Positions 1 to 8,839 of a stretch of 64,000 nucleotides of DNA are shown in pieces. The stretch is from Lentzea kentuckyensis (GTDB lineage Bacteria; Actinomycetota; Actinomycetes; Mycobacteriales; Pseudonocardiaceae), in assembly GCF_002150765.1 (NCBI RefSeq), contig NZ_MUYM01000001.1, positions 92,326 through 156,325 of the forward strand. Direction: 5' to 3'. A program made the position numbers and the translations under genes. The notes beneath the pieces were generated by a model. The model saw only the letters and a list, made by a program, of their open reading frames with translations, searched no databases and was not told where the DNA came from. Each line of letters begins with the position of its first letter. The first letter of the stretch is position 1.

Positions 1-41
1 TGCGCGGCATCGTCTCCGACGAGCTGGCGGTGGACGCGTGA
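1..41 (+). CDS. 3' end of an upstream gene (partial)
   Basis: Only the last twelve codons are in the window, reading RGIVSDELAVDA before a TGA at 39-41. The stop overlaps the GTG start of the next gene by 4 bases (GTGA), so the two are probably translationally coupled and belong to the WXG-type operon that follows. Too little protein remains to assign a family. In actinobacteria such operons often begin with a small YbaB-like or WXG100-like gene, but that is only a guess from context. Confidence 0.5.
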   Translation, partial: RGIVSDELAVDA

Positions 42-553
42 CCGGGTTCGGCGTCGACCTCGGTGCGATGGGGCAGGCGATCAAGGGCATCAACGGCACG
101 GTCGCCGCGCTGAAGGAGATCGCGCCGGACGGCGGCCACCTCGCGTCCACCACGTCCACCTTCGGGATGCTCTGCCCGAACGAGGACGAGTGCGGTGACG
201 AGGTGCTCGCCGACGCGTTGGAGGAGTTCTTCGAACGGTGGCGCTGGGGGCTTCGGCACCTGGTGAAGGAAGGCACGGAGATGGTGTCCGCGCTCACCGA
301 CACCAAGAGCGTGTACGAGAAGGCGGAGGACAAGGCCAAGCAGGCGTTCCAGCTGCTGCTCGGCAACCCGAACTCCCACGACGATCCGACCAAGCAGTCG
401 TGGGAGGGCCTGGCCAAATCCGGCCTGAACCAGACCACGCCGGGCCAGCAGTGGGACAGGGCCACCAAGGGCGCCGAGGACGCGTGGGACTCGTCGGTCA
501 AGGACATCATCGGCGAGGAGACCTCGTTCAAGAAGGCCGGTGATCGCTCGTGA
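38..553 (+). CDS. WXG100/ESX-type secretion-associated small helical protein
   Basis: This 171-residue, mostly alpha-helical protein has no signal peptide or membrane segment. Its N-terminal half (GVDLGAMGQAIKGI, then an LKEIAPDGG turn) resembles the helix-turn-helix proteins of the WXG100/EsxA-like and type VII secretion-associated families, although a clean W-x-G motif is not obvious. It overlaps the upstream and downstream genes by 4 bases each, which indicates coupled translation. The likely role is partner or chaperone of the larger protein encoded next, both handled by an ESX (type VII) system. Family membership is inferred from size, helical character and neighbours. Confidence 0.6.
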   Translation: MTGFGVDLGAMGQAIKGINGTVAALKEIAPDGGHLASTTSTFGMLCPNEDECGDEVLADALEEFFERWRWGLRHLVKEGTEMVSALTDTKSVYEKAEDKAKQAFQLLLGNPNSHDDPTKQSWEGLAKSGLNQTTPGQQWDRATKGAEDAWDSSVKDIIGEETSFKKAGDRS

Positions 554-1956
554 GCTTCTTCGGCCGCAGCGAGCTCGGCGACACCGACGACCCCAAGGAG
601 CTCGTTCCCGGCGACGTCGCGACGCTCGAAGAGACGGCGAACGGGTTGCGCAAGCTCTCGACCGCCTGCCAGGAGGCGTACGCCGGGGTGTCCGAACTGG
701 ACGTCGGACACTGGACGGGAGACGCGGCGGAGAAGTTCGGCAGTTACTTCTCCGCCGAGACGCCGAAGTGGCGTGACGCGGCGGAGGCGTTCGGGCCGGC
801 GGTGGACGCGCTGACGACGTACAAGGGTGCGGTCGAGCGCGCTCAGCGTGATGCCGCCGAAGCGATCCGCATCTACAACGAGTCGAAGGCGGAGACGGAG
901 GCGGCGGAGAAGCAGTACGACGCCGCGTCGTCGCAGCACGAGAAGGCGTCGCTGGACGCCTTCGCCAACGGTGCGGCGTTGCCGGGGCCGCTCGCGCCGT
1001 TCAGCGATCCCGGCAAGGCCAAGCGGGACCAGGCCGAGCGGATCCTCGCCGACGCGCGGAAGGCGTTGAAGGAAGCGGCCGCACAGGCGGCGTCGGTGAT
1101 CAACAAGTCGAAGGACAGGGCACCGGCGGAACCGGGCTTCCTCTCCAAGCTCGGCGCCTCGCTCGAGGACACGTTCGAGAAGACCTCCGAGCAGATGGAG
1201 AAGTTCGGCGACGGCCTGGGCAGGTCCGTGACCAGCCTGGTGACGTTGATCCGGGTCGGGAACCCACTCGACCCGTACAACGTGATGCACCCTGGCGAGT
1301 ACGCGGCGAACATGATGAAGCAGGCCTCCGGCATGGTGCACATGGTCACGCACCCCACCGAGGCCGTGAAGGGCATCCTCAACTTCGAGGAGTGGAAGAA
1401 GGACCCGTTCGGTGCGGCGGGACAGCTGGTGGGCGACATCGCCATCGGCATCGCGACCGACGGCGCGGGGCTGGCCGGCACGGCGGAGAAGGCGATCGCC
1501 CGAGAGGCGATGGAGGCGACCGCGCGCGAAGCGACCGAGCAGGCGGCCACCCAGCTCGGCAAGCACGTCGACGACGGCCTGCCGCCGTGGCTGCGCGAAG
1601 GCTACGAGCAGCCACCGGCGCACCAGCCGGACTTCCCGCAGCACCATGGCGACGAACCGTTCGGTCCACAGAAGACAGATCCGGACGACCTGCCGTCGCA
1701 CGACCGGGACCCGGAGCACCGCGAGCCCGACTCACCTGCCGAGCAACCGAAGCACGAGCCGGACGAGCCGCCCAAGATCACTGACCCGGTGCACCTGCCG
1801 GAACCCGACAAGAGCCACTACTTCTCGCTGTACCGGTCGGTCGGCGAGATCCAGGACGGCCTGTGGAAGCTCGAGGGTCCGGTGAGGCAGGCGCAGGAGC
1901 AGACGATGCACCAACAGCAGCAGATGATGCGCGACATCATGGCCAAGCACAGCTGA
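550..1956 (+). CDS. WXG100-like putative type VII secretion substrate with long helical body
   Basis: The 468-residue product starts with a WXG-type segment: residues about 50-70 contain the helix-break signature HWTGDAAEKFGSYF, inside a long helical N-terminal region of about 185 residues. A central alanine/glycine-rich amphipathic part (about 240-330) is followed by a Pro/Asp/Glu/His-rich linker (about 345-420) and a short terminal helix ending QQQQMMRDIMAKHS. This is the layout of LXG/WXG-domain effectors exported by ESX systems, but no recognisable toxin domain follows the linker, so it may be structural or a scaffold. The GTG start overlaps the previous stop by 4 bases. The substrate role is inferred. 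Confidence 0.6.
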   Translation: MSFFGRSELGDTDDPKELVPGDVATLEETANGLRKLSTACQEAYAGVSELDVGHWTGDAAEKFGSYFSAETPKWRDAAEAFGPAVDALTTYKGAVERAQRDAAEAIRIYNESKAETEAAEKQYDAASSQHEKASLDAFANGAALPGPLAPFSDPGKAKRDQAERILADARKALKEAAAQAASVINKSKDRAPAEPGFLSKLGASLEDTFEKTSEQMEKFGDGLGRSVTSLVTLIRVGNPLDPYNVMHPGEYAANMMKQASGMVHMVTHPTEAVKGILNFEEWKKDPFGAAGQLVGDIAIGIATDGAGLAGTAEKAIAREAMEATAREATEQAATQLGKHVDDGLPPWLREGYEQPPAHQPDFPQHHGDEPFGPQKTDPDDLPSHDRDPEHREPDSPAEQPKHEPDEPPKITDPVHLPEPDKSHYFSLYRSVGEIQDGLWKLEGPVRQAQEQTMHQQQQMMRDIMAKHS

Positions 1957-1983
1957 CGCGACGGCGACACCCAGGAGTCTTGA

Positions 1984-2625
1984 ATGCACCCCCAGCAACC
2001 GCCGATGCGTCCCCAGCGCCCGTTGGGGCCACCGCAGCGCCAGATGCCACCACCGCCACGGGCGATGAGGCCACCCGCTCCGCCACCTTCCCGGCCGGCT
2101 CCTCCTCCGCGGCAGCCGGTCGAGGAGCTTCCGGAGTGGACGAAGGATGGGGAGTTCCCGGCGATCTCGCGCAACGTCCCGCTCTACGGCAAGGATCCGG
2201 CATCGGGCAAGGAACAGGTCTGGGTGGGCCGCGTCGTGTGGCAGGCGGTGACCCCGAAAGAGATCAAGATGGCTCTCTACGGACCGTTCGGCCGCAAGAT
2301 GTCGACCGCGGAGACCGTGTTCTCCGCGCTGTGGAGGATCCGCAACGAGATCGAGGATCCCGAGCTGCACAACCCGCCGTGGAAGGTGCTCGTCAAGGGA
2401 TCCAGGGGCGACGTGTGGCACGTCGGCCACAAGGTGTCCATCTTTCCCGGTGACCGGGCCGAGGTCCTCGTCCCCGGCGAGAAGGTGACCGAGACCGTCG
2501 ACGTGCTGGCGCTGCTCGACCCGGACGAGATCACGAAGTGGGGCAACGTCGAGCAGCAGATGATGAACAGCCTGGAGTACTTCAGGCGCTTCGAGCCCAG
2601 CTTCGGTGCGGGAGGCGCCCTGTAG
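1984..2625 (+). CDS. Conserved-looking protein with proline-rich N-terminus, unknown function
   Basis: I do not recognise this 213-residue protein. Residues 1-50 are extremely rich in Pro, Arg, Met and Gln (MHPQQPPMRPQRPLGPP and similar), like the disordered tails seen in actinobacterial ESX-associated proteins. The remainder is a compact domain with aromatic residues (KVLVKGSRGDVWHVGHKVSIF). There is no signal peptide or membrane helix. An AGGAG-type ribosome site lies just before the ATG, and the gene follows the putative effector by 27 bases on the same strand, so it is probably the last gene of that operon. A role as immunity protein or secretion chaperone is possible but unproven. Confidence 0.5.
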   Translation: MHPQQPPMRPQRPLGPPQRQMPPPPRAMRPPAPPPSRPAPPPRQPVEELPEWTKDGEFPAISRNVPLYGKDPASGKEQVWVGRVVWQAVTPKEIKMALYGPFGRKMSTAETVFSALWRIRNEIEDPELHNPPWKVLVKGSRGDVWHVGHKVSIFPGDRAEVLVPGEKVTETVDVLALLDPDEITKWGNVEQQMMNSLEYFRRFEPSFGAGGAL

Positions 2626-2633
2626 CTCGGGTT

Positions 2634-2775
2634 AGAGTGTGAACGTCGCGTGTGGGGGAAGTCCGGTCGAATTCCGGCGCTGACCCGCAACGGTAGGTCT
2701 CCTCACGGGGACGAGCCCGAATACCCGCACACGGCCGCAGAGAACCTCCAACTCCTGCCGTGGACTGCGGGAAGG
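2634..2775 (+). promoter_or_regulatory. Cobalamin (adenosylcobalamin) riboswitch
   Basis: The leader contains the conserved cobalamin-aptamer core: GGGGGAAGTCCGGT at about 2654, ATTCCGGCGCTGACCCGCAA at about 2671-2690, then ACGAGCCCGAATACCCGC at about 2711-2728. A CGTGTGGG/CCCGCACACG pairing can close the structure. Downstream, CCGCAG (about 2735) can pair with CTGCGG (about 2765) immediately before the GGGAAGGGA ribosome site, which fits control at translation initiation. It precedes a BtuC-type permease, the expected target. Boundaries are approximate. Confidence 0.9.
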
Positions 2776-2781
2776 GACCAA

Positions 2782-3803
2782 GTGATCGGGAAGATCAGCG
2801 CGCTCGTCGGCGTGCTCGTCGTCAGCATCGTCGCGGGCGTGGCGCTCGGCCCCGTCTCCGTACCGTTCGACGTCACCCTCGAACTGCTGCGGGCGGCGCT
2901 GACCGGCGGCACCGTGCCCGCCGACCTCGCCGGGCAGTACCACATCGTCTGGGACATCCGGCTTCCCCGCGTGCTGCTCGCGGCGGTGGTGGGCGCCGGC
3001 CTCAGCGCGGTCGGCGTGGCCATCCAGGCGATGGTCCGCAACGCGTTGGCGGACCCTTATGTGCTCGGCATCTCGTCCGGTGCGAGCGTGGGTGCGACGG
3101 CCGTGGCGACGCTGGGAGTGTTGTCCGGCCTCGGCGTCTACGCGTTGTCGGTCGGCGCTTTCCTGACCGGCCTCGGCGCCACCGCGCTGGTCTACCTCAC
3201 CGCGCGCACGAGCCGAGGGCTCACGCCGTTGCGGCTGGTGCTGACCGGAACCGCGCTGGCGTACGGGTTCTCCGCCGTGGCGATGCTGCTGGTGTTCCAG
3301 GCGCCGCGCGGTGACGCGGCGCGCTCGGCCATGTTCTGGTTGCTCGGCAGCCTCGGCGGGGCGAACTGGCAGTCGTTGCCCGTCGCCACCGTGGTGACCG
3401 CGCTCGGCGTCGTCTACCTGCTGACCAAGGCGCGGCCGTTGAACGCGCTGGCGATGGGGGACGAGACCGCGACCACGCTCGGCGTCGAGGTCAACCGGTT
3501 CCGCACGCACCTGTTCGTCGTGACCGCCGGCATCACCGGTGTGCTGGTGGCGGTCAGTGGCGCGGTGGGCTTCGTCGGGCTCATGCTGCCGCACCTCACC
3601 CGCATGGTGGTCGGCGCGGACCACCGCAAGGTGCTGCCGCTCGCACCCCTTGCCGGAGCCTCGTTCCTCGTCTGGGTCGACGTGGCCGCCCGCCTGCTCG
3701 CGGCGCCGGAAGAACTGCCGCTCGGTGTCATCACGGCCGCGATCGGCGTGCCGTGCTTCATCTTCCTCATGCGCCGCAGGGCCTACGTGTTCGGAGGACG
3801 CTG

Positions 3804-3804
<1 letters not shown>
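2782..3804 (+). CDS. FecCD-family ABC importer permease, probably cobalamin
   Basis: The 340-residue inner-membrane permease has about nine to ten hydrophobic segments and the FecCD/BtuC family signatures LPRVLLAAVVGAGLSAVGVAIQ and GLMLPHLTR near the end. It should form the membrane channel of a BtuCD-type importer. I chose GTG at 2782 because a GGGAAGGGA site lies 5-12 bases upstream; the open frame continues back to 2650, but that stretch is the riboswitch and would be a false N-terminus. The next gene overlaps by one base. The cobalamin riboswitch argues for B12 or another corrinoid as substrate; the family also carries iron-siderophores. Confidence 0.9.
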
Positions 3805-4540
<736 letters not shown>

Positions 4541-4544
<4 letters not shown>

Positions 4545-5521
4545 GAACCGCCGCTCTGTGCGCCGCCCTGCTCTTCGTCTCCGGCTGTGGCGCCACGGTC
4601 GCGCAGGACAAGTCTGTCGCGGACCCGGTGACCATCACGAACTGCGGCCAGCAGGTCACCTTCGACAAGGTGCCGTCCAAAGTGGTCACCAACGACACCG
4701 GCATCACCGAGCTGATGTTCGCGCTGGGCCTCAAGGACCGCATGGCCGGTTACGTGGTGGACGGCAACAACACGGTGGACCTGCAGACCTCACCGTGGAA
4801 GGCGGACTTCGACAGCACTCGCAAGCTCGCCGACAAGATCTCCAAGGAGGTCGTGCAGGGCGCCAACGCCGACCTGGTGTTCGCCGGCTGGAACTACGGG
4901 TTCAGCGAGAGCACCGGGTTCACGCCCGATGCGTTGAAGCAACTGGGGATCGGCACCTACCAGCTCACCGAGGCGTGCCGCAACGGCGTCGGCAAGCAGC
5001 GCGGCATCATGCCCGCACTGGACGCGCTGTACACGGACCTGCGCAACCTCGGGAAGATCTTCCGCGTCCCGGCCAAGGCCGAGGAGCTCATCAGCGGCTA
5101 CCAGAAGCAGATCTCGGACGCGGGTGCGTTGATGGCCGGCAAGCCGCGGCCGAAGGTGTTCCTCTACGACAGCGGGCAGGACCAGCCGTTCACGTCCGGC
5201 AGGAACGCGGCGCCGCAGGACGTGATCTCCAAGGCCGGTGGCGACAACATCTTCGGCGACCTCAACGACAGCTGGACCACGGTCAACTGGGAGACGGTCG
5301 TGCAGCGCGACCCGGACGTCGTGCTGATCGTGGACTACGCCGACGGTGAGGCGAACACGCCCGCGCAGAAGCAGGCGTTCCTGGAGGGGTTCGCGCCGCT
5401 GGCCAACTCGCCGGCGGTGAGGAACAAGCGGTTCTTCGCGCTGCCGTATGCGGCGTTGGTGGAGGGGCCACGGAACCCGGCGTCCGTGGAGGCGTTCGCG
5501 AAGTACCTGTCACAGGCGTGA
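4541..5521 (+). CDS. Lipoprotein substrate-binding component of the B12/siderophore-type importer
   Basis: The 326-residue protein starts at TTG 4541, overlapping the ATPase stop by 4 bases (TTGA). It begins with a short signal peptide and lipobox (LLFVSGC; lipidated Cys about residue 17), so it should be tethered outside the membrane. The body is a periplasmic-binding-protein type III fold: VPSKVVTNDTGITELMFALGL at the start of lobe one and a WETVVQRDPDVVLIVDY segment in lobe two, as in BtuF/FhuD proteins. It would capture the ligand and deliver it to the permease. The open frame extends upstream to 3539, but that part is a shadow of the ATPase gene. Confidence 0.88.
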
Positions 5522-5536
5522 CTGTCACAGGCGTGA
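5507..5536 (+). repeat. Exact 15-bp tandem duplication over the stop codon of the binding-protein gene
   Basis: CTGTCACAGGCGTGA occurs twice back to back (5507-5521 and 5522-5536). The first copy contains the last codons and TGA of the binding-protein gene, and the second brings another TGA in the same frame, so the protein is unaffected. It looks like a recent replication-slippage duplication. Confidence 0.85.
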
Positions 5537-5610
5537 ACCCGTGACCAGATAGTGGGAGATTTCCTCCCGTGGCTTGGTACGCGGTGGCGAGGTGTGGCAG
5601 CATCCCGGAC

Positions 5611-5655
5611 ATGGCTCAGCACCTCGCCATCATTATTGACGAGCGCGTCGGGTAG
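5611..5655 (+). CDS. Branched-chain amino acid leader peptide (14 aa)
   Basis: The short frame reads MAQHLAIIIDERVG and stops at TAG 5653-5655. Five of its fourteen codons are Leu, Ile, Ile, Ile and Val, which is the hallmark of a transcription-attenuation leader for branched-chain amino acid genes. It lies just ahead of a strong hairpin and an intrinsic terminator, and about 80 bases upstream of a citramalate/isopropylmalate-synthase-family gene. Ribosome pausing at the Ile/Val codons would report shortage of charged tRNA. The peptide is probably made only for regulation. Its ribosome site is weak (GAGGTGTGG about 14 bases upstream). Confidence 0.75.
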   Translation: MAQHLAIIIDERVG

Positions 5656-5679
5656 TGCCGCCCCTGGCACCCGACGCGC
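5643..5679 (+). promoter_or_regulatory. Attenuator hairpin overlapping the leader-peptide stop
   Basis: GCGCGTCGGG (5643-5652) pairs perfectly with CCCGACGCGC (5670-5679), and TGCC/GGCA extend the stem inside. The 5' arm contains the last codons of the leader peptide, so a translating or stalled ribosome would mask it. This makes it the ribosome-sensitive element of the attenuator. Confidence 0.75.
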
Positions 5680-5710
5680 AGACCTCTCGCATCCCGCGGG
5701 GGGTCTTTTT
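5680..5710 (+). terminator. Intrinsic terminator of the branched-chain attenuator
   Basis: AGACCTCTCGC (5680-5690) pairs with GCGGGGGGTCT (5696-5706) around an ATCCC loop and is followed directly by a run of five T residues. It sits between the leader peptide and the structural gene, so it can stop transcription before the enzyme is expressed. Confidence 0.85.
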
Positions 5711-5737
5711 GTTTGCCCGGATGAGGAGATGACCCCC

Positions 5738-7327
5738 ATGGCCGGCCCGACCGACGACTTCCACGTCTACGACACGACGTTGCGCGATGGCGCACAACGT
5801 GAGGGCATTTCGTACTCCGTCACGGACAAGCTCGCGGTCGCGCGCTTGCTGGACGGGTTGGGCGTCGGGTTCATCGAGGGCGGCTGGCCCGGCGCCATGC
5901 CGAAGGACACGGAGTTCTTCGCGCGGGCGGCGGCGGGGGATCTGGAGCTCAAGCACGCCAAGCTGGTCGCGTTCGGGGCGACGCGCAAGGCAGGGGTCAA
6001 GGTCGAGGAAGACCCGCAGGTCAAGGCGCTGCTGGACGCTCAGGCGCCGGTCGTCACGCTGGTGGCGAAGTCGGACCTGCGTCACATCGAACGAGCGCTG
6101 CGCACGGACACCGAGGAGAACCTCAAGATGGTGCGCGACACCGTCAGGTTCCTCAAGGATCACGGAAGGCGGGTCTTTCTCGACGCCGAGCACTTCTTCG
6201 ACGGGTACGCGTTCTCGCCGGACACCAGCCTGAGGGTGCTGGAGTCCGCTGTGGAGGGTGGCGCGGACGTCGTTGTGCTGTGCGACACGAACGGCGGGCA
6301 GTTGCCGTTGGGTCTCGCCGAGACGGTCGCGGAGGTCATCGAGAAGACCGGTTTCCGAGTAGGGATTCATTGCCAGGACGACACGTCCTGCGCGGTGGCG
6401 AACACCCTCGCGGCCGTTCAGGCGGGCGCGACGCACGTTCAGTGCACCGCCAATGGTTATGGCGAGCGAGCAGGCAATGCGGACCTGTTCGCCGTCGTGG
6501 GAAACCTCGTGACCAAGTTCGGCATGGACGTGCTCCCGATCGGGGCGCTGGCCGAACTCACCCGTGTCTCCCATGCGTTGGCCGAGATCGCGAACATCGC
6601 ACCCGACACCCACCAGGCTTATGTCGGGTCGTCAGCATTCGCTCACAAGGCGGGTCTGCACGCGAGCGCGATCAAGGTGGATCCGGAGCTGTACAACCAC
6701 ATCGATCCGGACATCGTCGGCAACGACATGCGGGTGCTGGTCACCGAGATGGCCGGTCGGGCGAGCATCGAACTCAAGGGACGTGAGTTCGGGCTCGACC
6801 TGGCCGGCCGGTCAGCGGAGGTCGGGAGCGCTCTCAAGCGGGTGAAGGAACTGGAGGCGAAGGGCTGGTCGTTCGAGGCCGCCGACGCGTCGATGGAACT
6901 GCTCCTGCGCAACGAGCTGTCCCAACTGGACACTCCTCCCTTCACACTGGAGTCCTACCGGGTCGTACTGGATCACCGCTCGGACGGCGAGATCGTGTCC
7001 GAGGCCACGGTCAAGGTGCACGTGGCGGGGGAGCGGGTCATCGCGACCGCCGAGGGCAACGGTCCCGTGCACGCTCTGGACGCGGCCCTGCGCAAGGCGT
7101 TGCTGCCGCACCTGTCCTGGTTGGACACAGTGGAGCTGGCCGACTACAAGGTGCGCATCCTCACCGAGCACCCCGGCACGGACGCAGTGACGCGCGTCCT
7201 CGTGGAGTCGACCGACGGCGAACGCGAGTGGACCACCGTGGGTGTGCACGGGAACATCGTCGAGGCCTCCTGGCTGGCGCTGTGTGACGCACTGGTGCAC
7301 AAGTCGATGCGATCCAAGCCCGTCTAA
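5738..7327 (+). CDS. cimA: Citramalate synthase / 2-isopropylmalate synthase family enzyme
   Basis: The 529-residue protein has the DRE-TIM barrel signatures of the family: YDTTLRDGAQREG (about residues 9-21), DAEHFFDGYAFSPD and the HCQDD metal-binding motif with a further HxH-like pattern (HKAGLHASAI). A C-terminal LeuA dimerisation/allosteric domain follows (about 370-529). The pattern matches (R)-citramalate synthase, which condenses pyruvate and acetyl-CoA on the pyruvate route to isoleucine, better than canonical LeuA. ATG 5738 is preferred over ATG 5729 because GAGGAG at 5723-5728 would touch the latter. The gene is preceded by a branched-chain leader/attenuator. Exact substrate is inferred. 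Confidence 0.82.
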   Translation: MAGPTDDFHVYDTTLRDGAQREGISYSVTDKLAVARLLDGLGVGFIEGGWPGAMPKDTEFFARAAAGDLELKHAKLVAFGATRKAGVKVEEDPQVKALLDAQAPVVTLVAKSDLRHIERALRTDTEENLKMVRDTVRFLKDHGRRVFLDAEHFFDGYAFSPDTSLRVLESAVEGGADVVVLCDTNGGQLPLGLAETVAEVIEKTGFRVGIHCQDDTSCAVANTLAAVQAGATHVQCTANGYGERAGNADLFAVVGNLVTKFGMDVLPIGALAELTRVSHALAEIANIAPDTHQAYVGSSAFAHKAGLHASAIKVDPELYNHIDPDIVGNDMRVLVTEMAGRASIELKGREFGLDLAGRSAEVGSALKRVKELEAKGWSFEAADASMELLLRNELSQLDTPPFTLESYRVVLDHRSDGEIVSEATVKVHVAGERVIATAEGNGPVHALDAALRKALLPHLSWLDTVELADYKVRILTEHPGTDAVTRVLVESTDGEREWTTVGVHGNIVEASWLALCDALVHKSMRSKPV

Positions 7328-7337
7328 GGTGTAGTAC

Positions 7338-8096
7338 GTGCGTATTGCCAGGATCGCTCATCCACAAGGTGTTGCTTTTGTCGCCGTTCACGGCGAGGAA
7401 GCCGCAGAGATCGCCGAACACCCCTTCGGCACGCCCACGTTCACCGGTCGCAAGTGGCCGTTGGCAGACGTCAGACTGCTGGCGCCGATCCTGCCGACCA
7501 AGATCATCGGCATCGGTCGCAACTACGCCGACCACGCGGCCGAGCTCGGCAACGAGGTTCCCGCGGAGCCGTTGGTCTTCCTGAAGCCCAACACCTCGGT
7601 GATCGGGCCGAACGTCGAGATCAAGATCCCGCCGGCGTCCGAGCGGGTCGACTTCGAGGGCGAGCTGGCCGTCATCATCGGCCAGCCGTGCCGGGACGTG
7701 CCCAGGGCGAAGGCTGCCGGCGTTGTCATGGGTTACACCATCGCCAACGATGTCACCGCGCGCGACCTGCAGAAGAAGGACGTGCAGTTCACGCGTGCCA
7801 AGGGCTTTGACACGTTCTGTCCGATGGGTCCGTTCATCGAGACCGAGTTCGACCCCTCCGATGTCCGCGTTGTCACGGAAGTTGACGGGGAAGTCAAGCA
7901 AGACGGACGTACTTCGTTGATGGTGCACGACATTCCGTCGCTCATCGAGTACGTCTCGGCCGTCATGACGCTGCTTCCCGGCGACGTGATCCTCACCGGG
8001 ACGCCGGCGGGCGTCGGGCCGATCAGGGCCGGACAGACGGTCTCCGTGACGGTGGACGGCCTCGGCACGCTCACCAATCCGGTCGCAAATAGGTAG
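7338..8096 (+). CDS. Fumarylacetoacetate hydrolase-family protein
   Basis: The 252-residue single-domain protein has the FAH fold signatures: [11 protein letters not shown], the metal-binding acidic cluster around [20 protein letters not shown], and the C-terminal [16 protein letters not shown]. Members include oxaloacetate decarboxylase/tautomerases and fumarylpyruvate hydrolases; the sequence alone does not choose among them. It starts at GTG 7338, 10 bases after the citramalate-synthase gene, so both are probably cotranscribed under the same attenuator. The same FAH gene sits near the leu/tRNA region in mycobacteria, which makes it part of the conserved backbone. Confidence 0.88.
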   Translation: MRIARIAHPQGVAFVAVHGEEAAEIAEHPFGTPTFTGRKWPLADVRLLAPILPTKIIGIGRNYADHAAELGNEVPAEPLVFLKPNTSVIGPNVEIKIPPASERVDFEGELAVIIGQPCRDVPRAKAAGVVMGYTIANDVTARDLQKKDVQFTRAKGFDTFCPMGPFIETEFDPSDVRVVTEVDGEVKQDGRTSLMVHDIPSLIEYVSAVMTLLPGDVILTGTPAGVGPIRAGQTVSVTVDGLGTLTNPVANR

Positions 8097-8163
8097 CCGT
8101 ACGGAGCAATCCAGCGCCCGGCAGGTTACGCACTCGGGTACCCGCTAGTAACTTCCCGGTGTC

Positions 8164-8823
8164 ATGACGGACCTGGCGTCCACCCGTGTGTTGCTCGTCG
8201 ACGGATCGCAGCTCATCACCGAGGGGCTGCGGATCTCGCTGCACCGCACACATTGCTTCCGCGTTGTGGGTATCGCCCACACCGTGGCCGACGCTGCGCG
8301 CGTTCTGCGTGGCGTCCAGGTGGACCTGGTCGTCACGGACTTCGACGTGCCGGGCGCCGGTCCGCTGCGCACCGTGCGGGACACGGCGCAGTTCCGGCCG
8401 ACCGCCCGGGTCGTCGTGCTGTCCAATGCGGACAGTCCGAGCTGGGCCCGTGCCGCGCTGGACGCCGGCGCCGTGGCCTACCTGCTGAAAACCTCACCCG
8501 TGGCCGAGTTGCTGCCGCTGATCGCGGCCGCCGTGCGGGGTGCTCCCGCCGCGATCGACGCACGGGTGGGGTCCCTGGCCCGCCTACCTGCGCGGATGCC
8601 CCCGCCCGCGTCGCTCGGCCAGCTGTCGGCACGCGAGTTCGACGTGCTGGCCGAGATGGCGAAGGGGATGGACAACGCGCGCATCGCCCAGCGGCTCTTC
8701 ATCAGCAACGACACCGTGAAGACCCACGTGAAGGCGATCCTGCGCAAGCTGGGCGCTCGTGACCGCGCCCACGCCGTGGCGATGGTGCTCGGCGAATCGT
8801 CCGAGGTGTTCGTCACCACCTAG
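8164..8823 (+). CDS. NarL/LuxR-family response regulator with an atypical receiver
   Basis: The 219-residue protein has a receiver domain (about 1-125) and a LuxR-type HTH (about 152-210; LSAREFDVLAEMAKGM...NDTVKTHVKAILRKLGA). The phosphoacceptor Asp (VVTDFDVPG), the Ser switch (VVVLSNAD) and the Lys (YLLKTSP) are present, but the usual Asp-Asp pair at the start is reduced to VDG, which may weaken Mg2+ binding and phosphorylation. No histidine kinase lies next to it, so it is an orphan regulator. The ATG start follows directly after the FAH gene's short intergenic region on the same strand. Confidence 0.88.
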   Translation: MTDLASTRVLLVDGSQLITEGLRISLHRTHCFRVVGIAHTVADAARVLRGVQVDLVVTDFDVPGAGPLRTVRDTAQFRPTARVVVLSNADSPSWARAALDAGAVAYLLKTSPVAELLPLIAAAVRGAPAAIDARVGSLARLPARMPPPASLGQLSAREFDVLAEMAKGMDNARIAQRLFISNDTVKTHVKAILRKLGARDRAHAVAMVLGESSEVFVTT

Positions 8824-8839
8824 TGCCGCGCTAGAGCCG

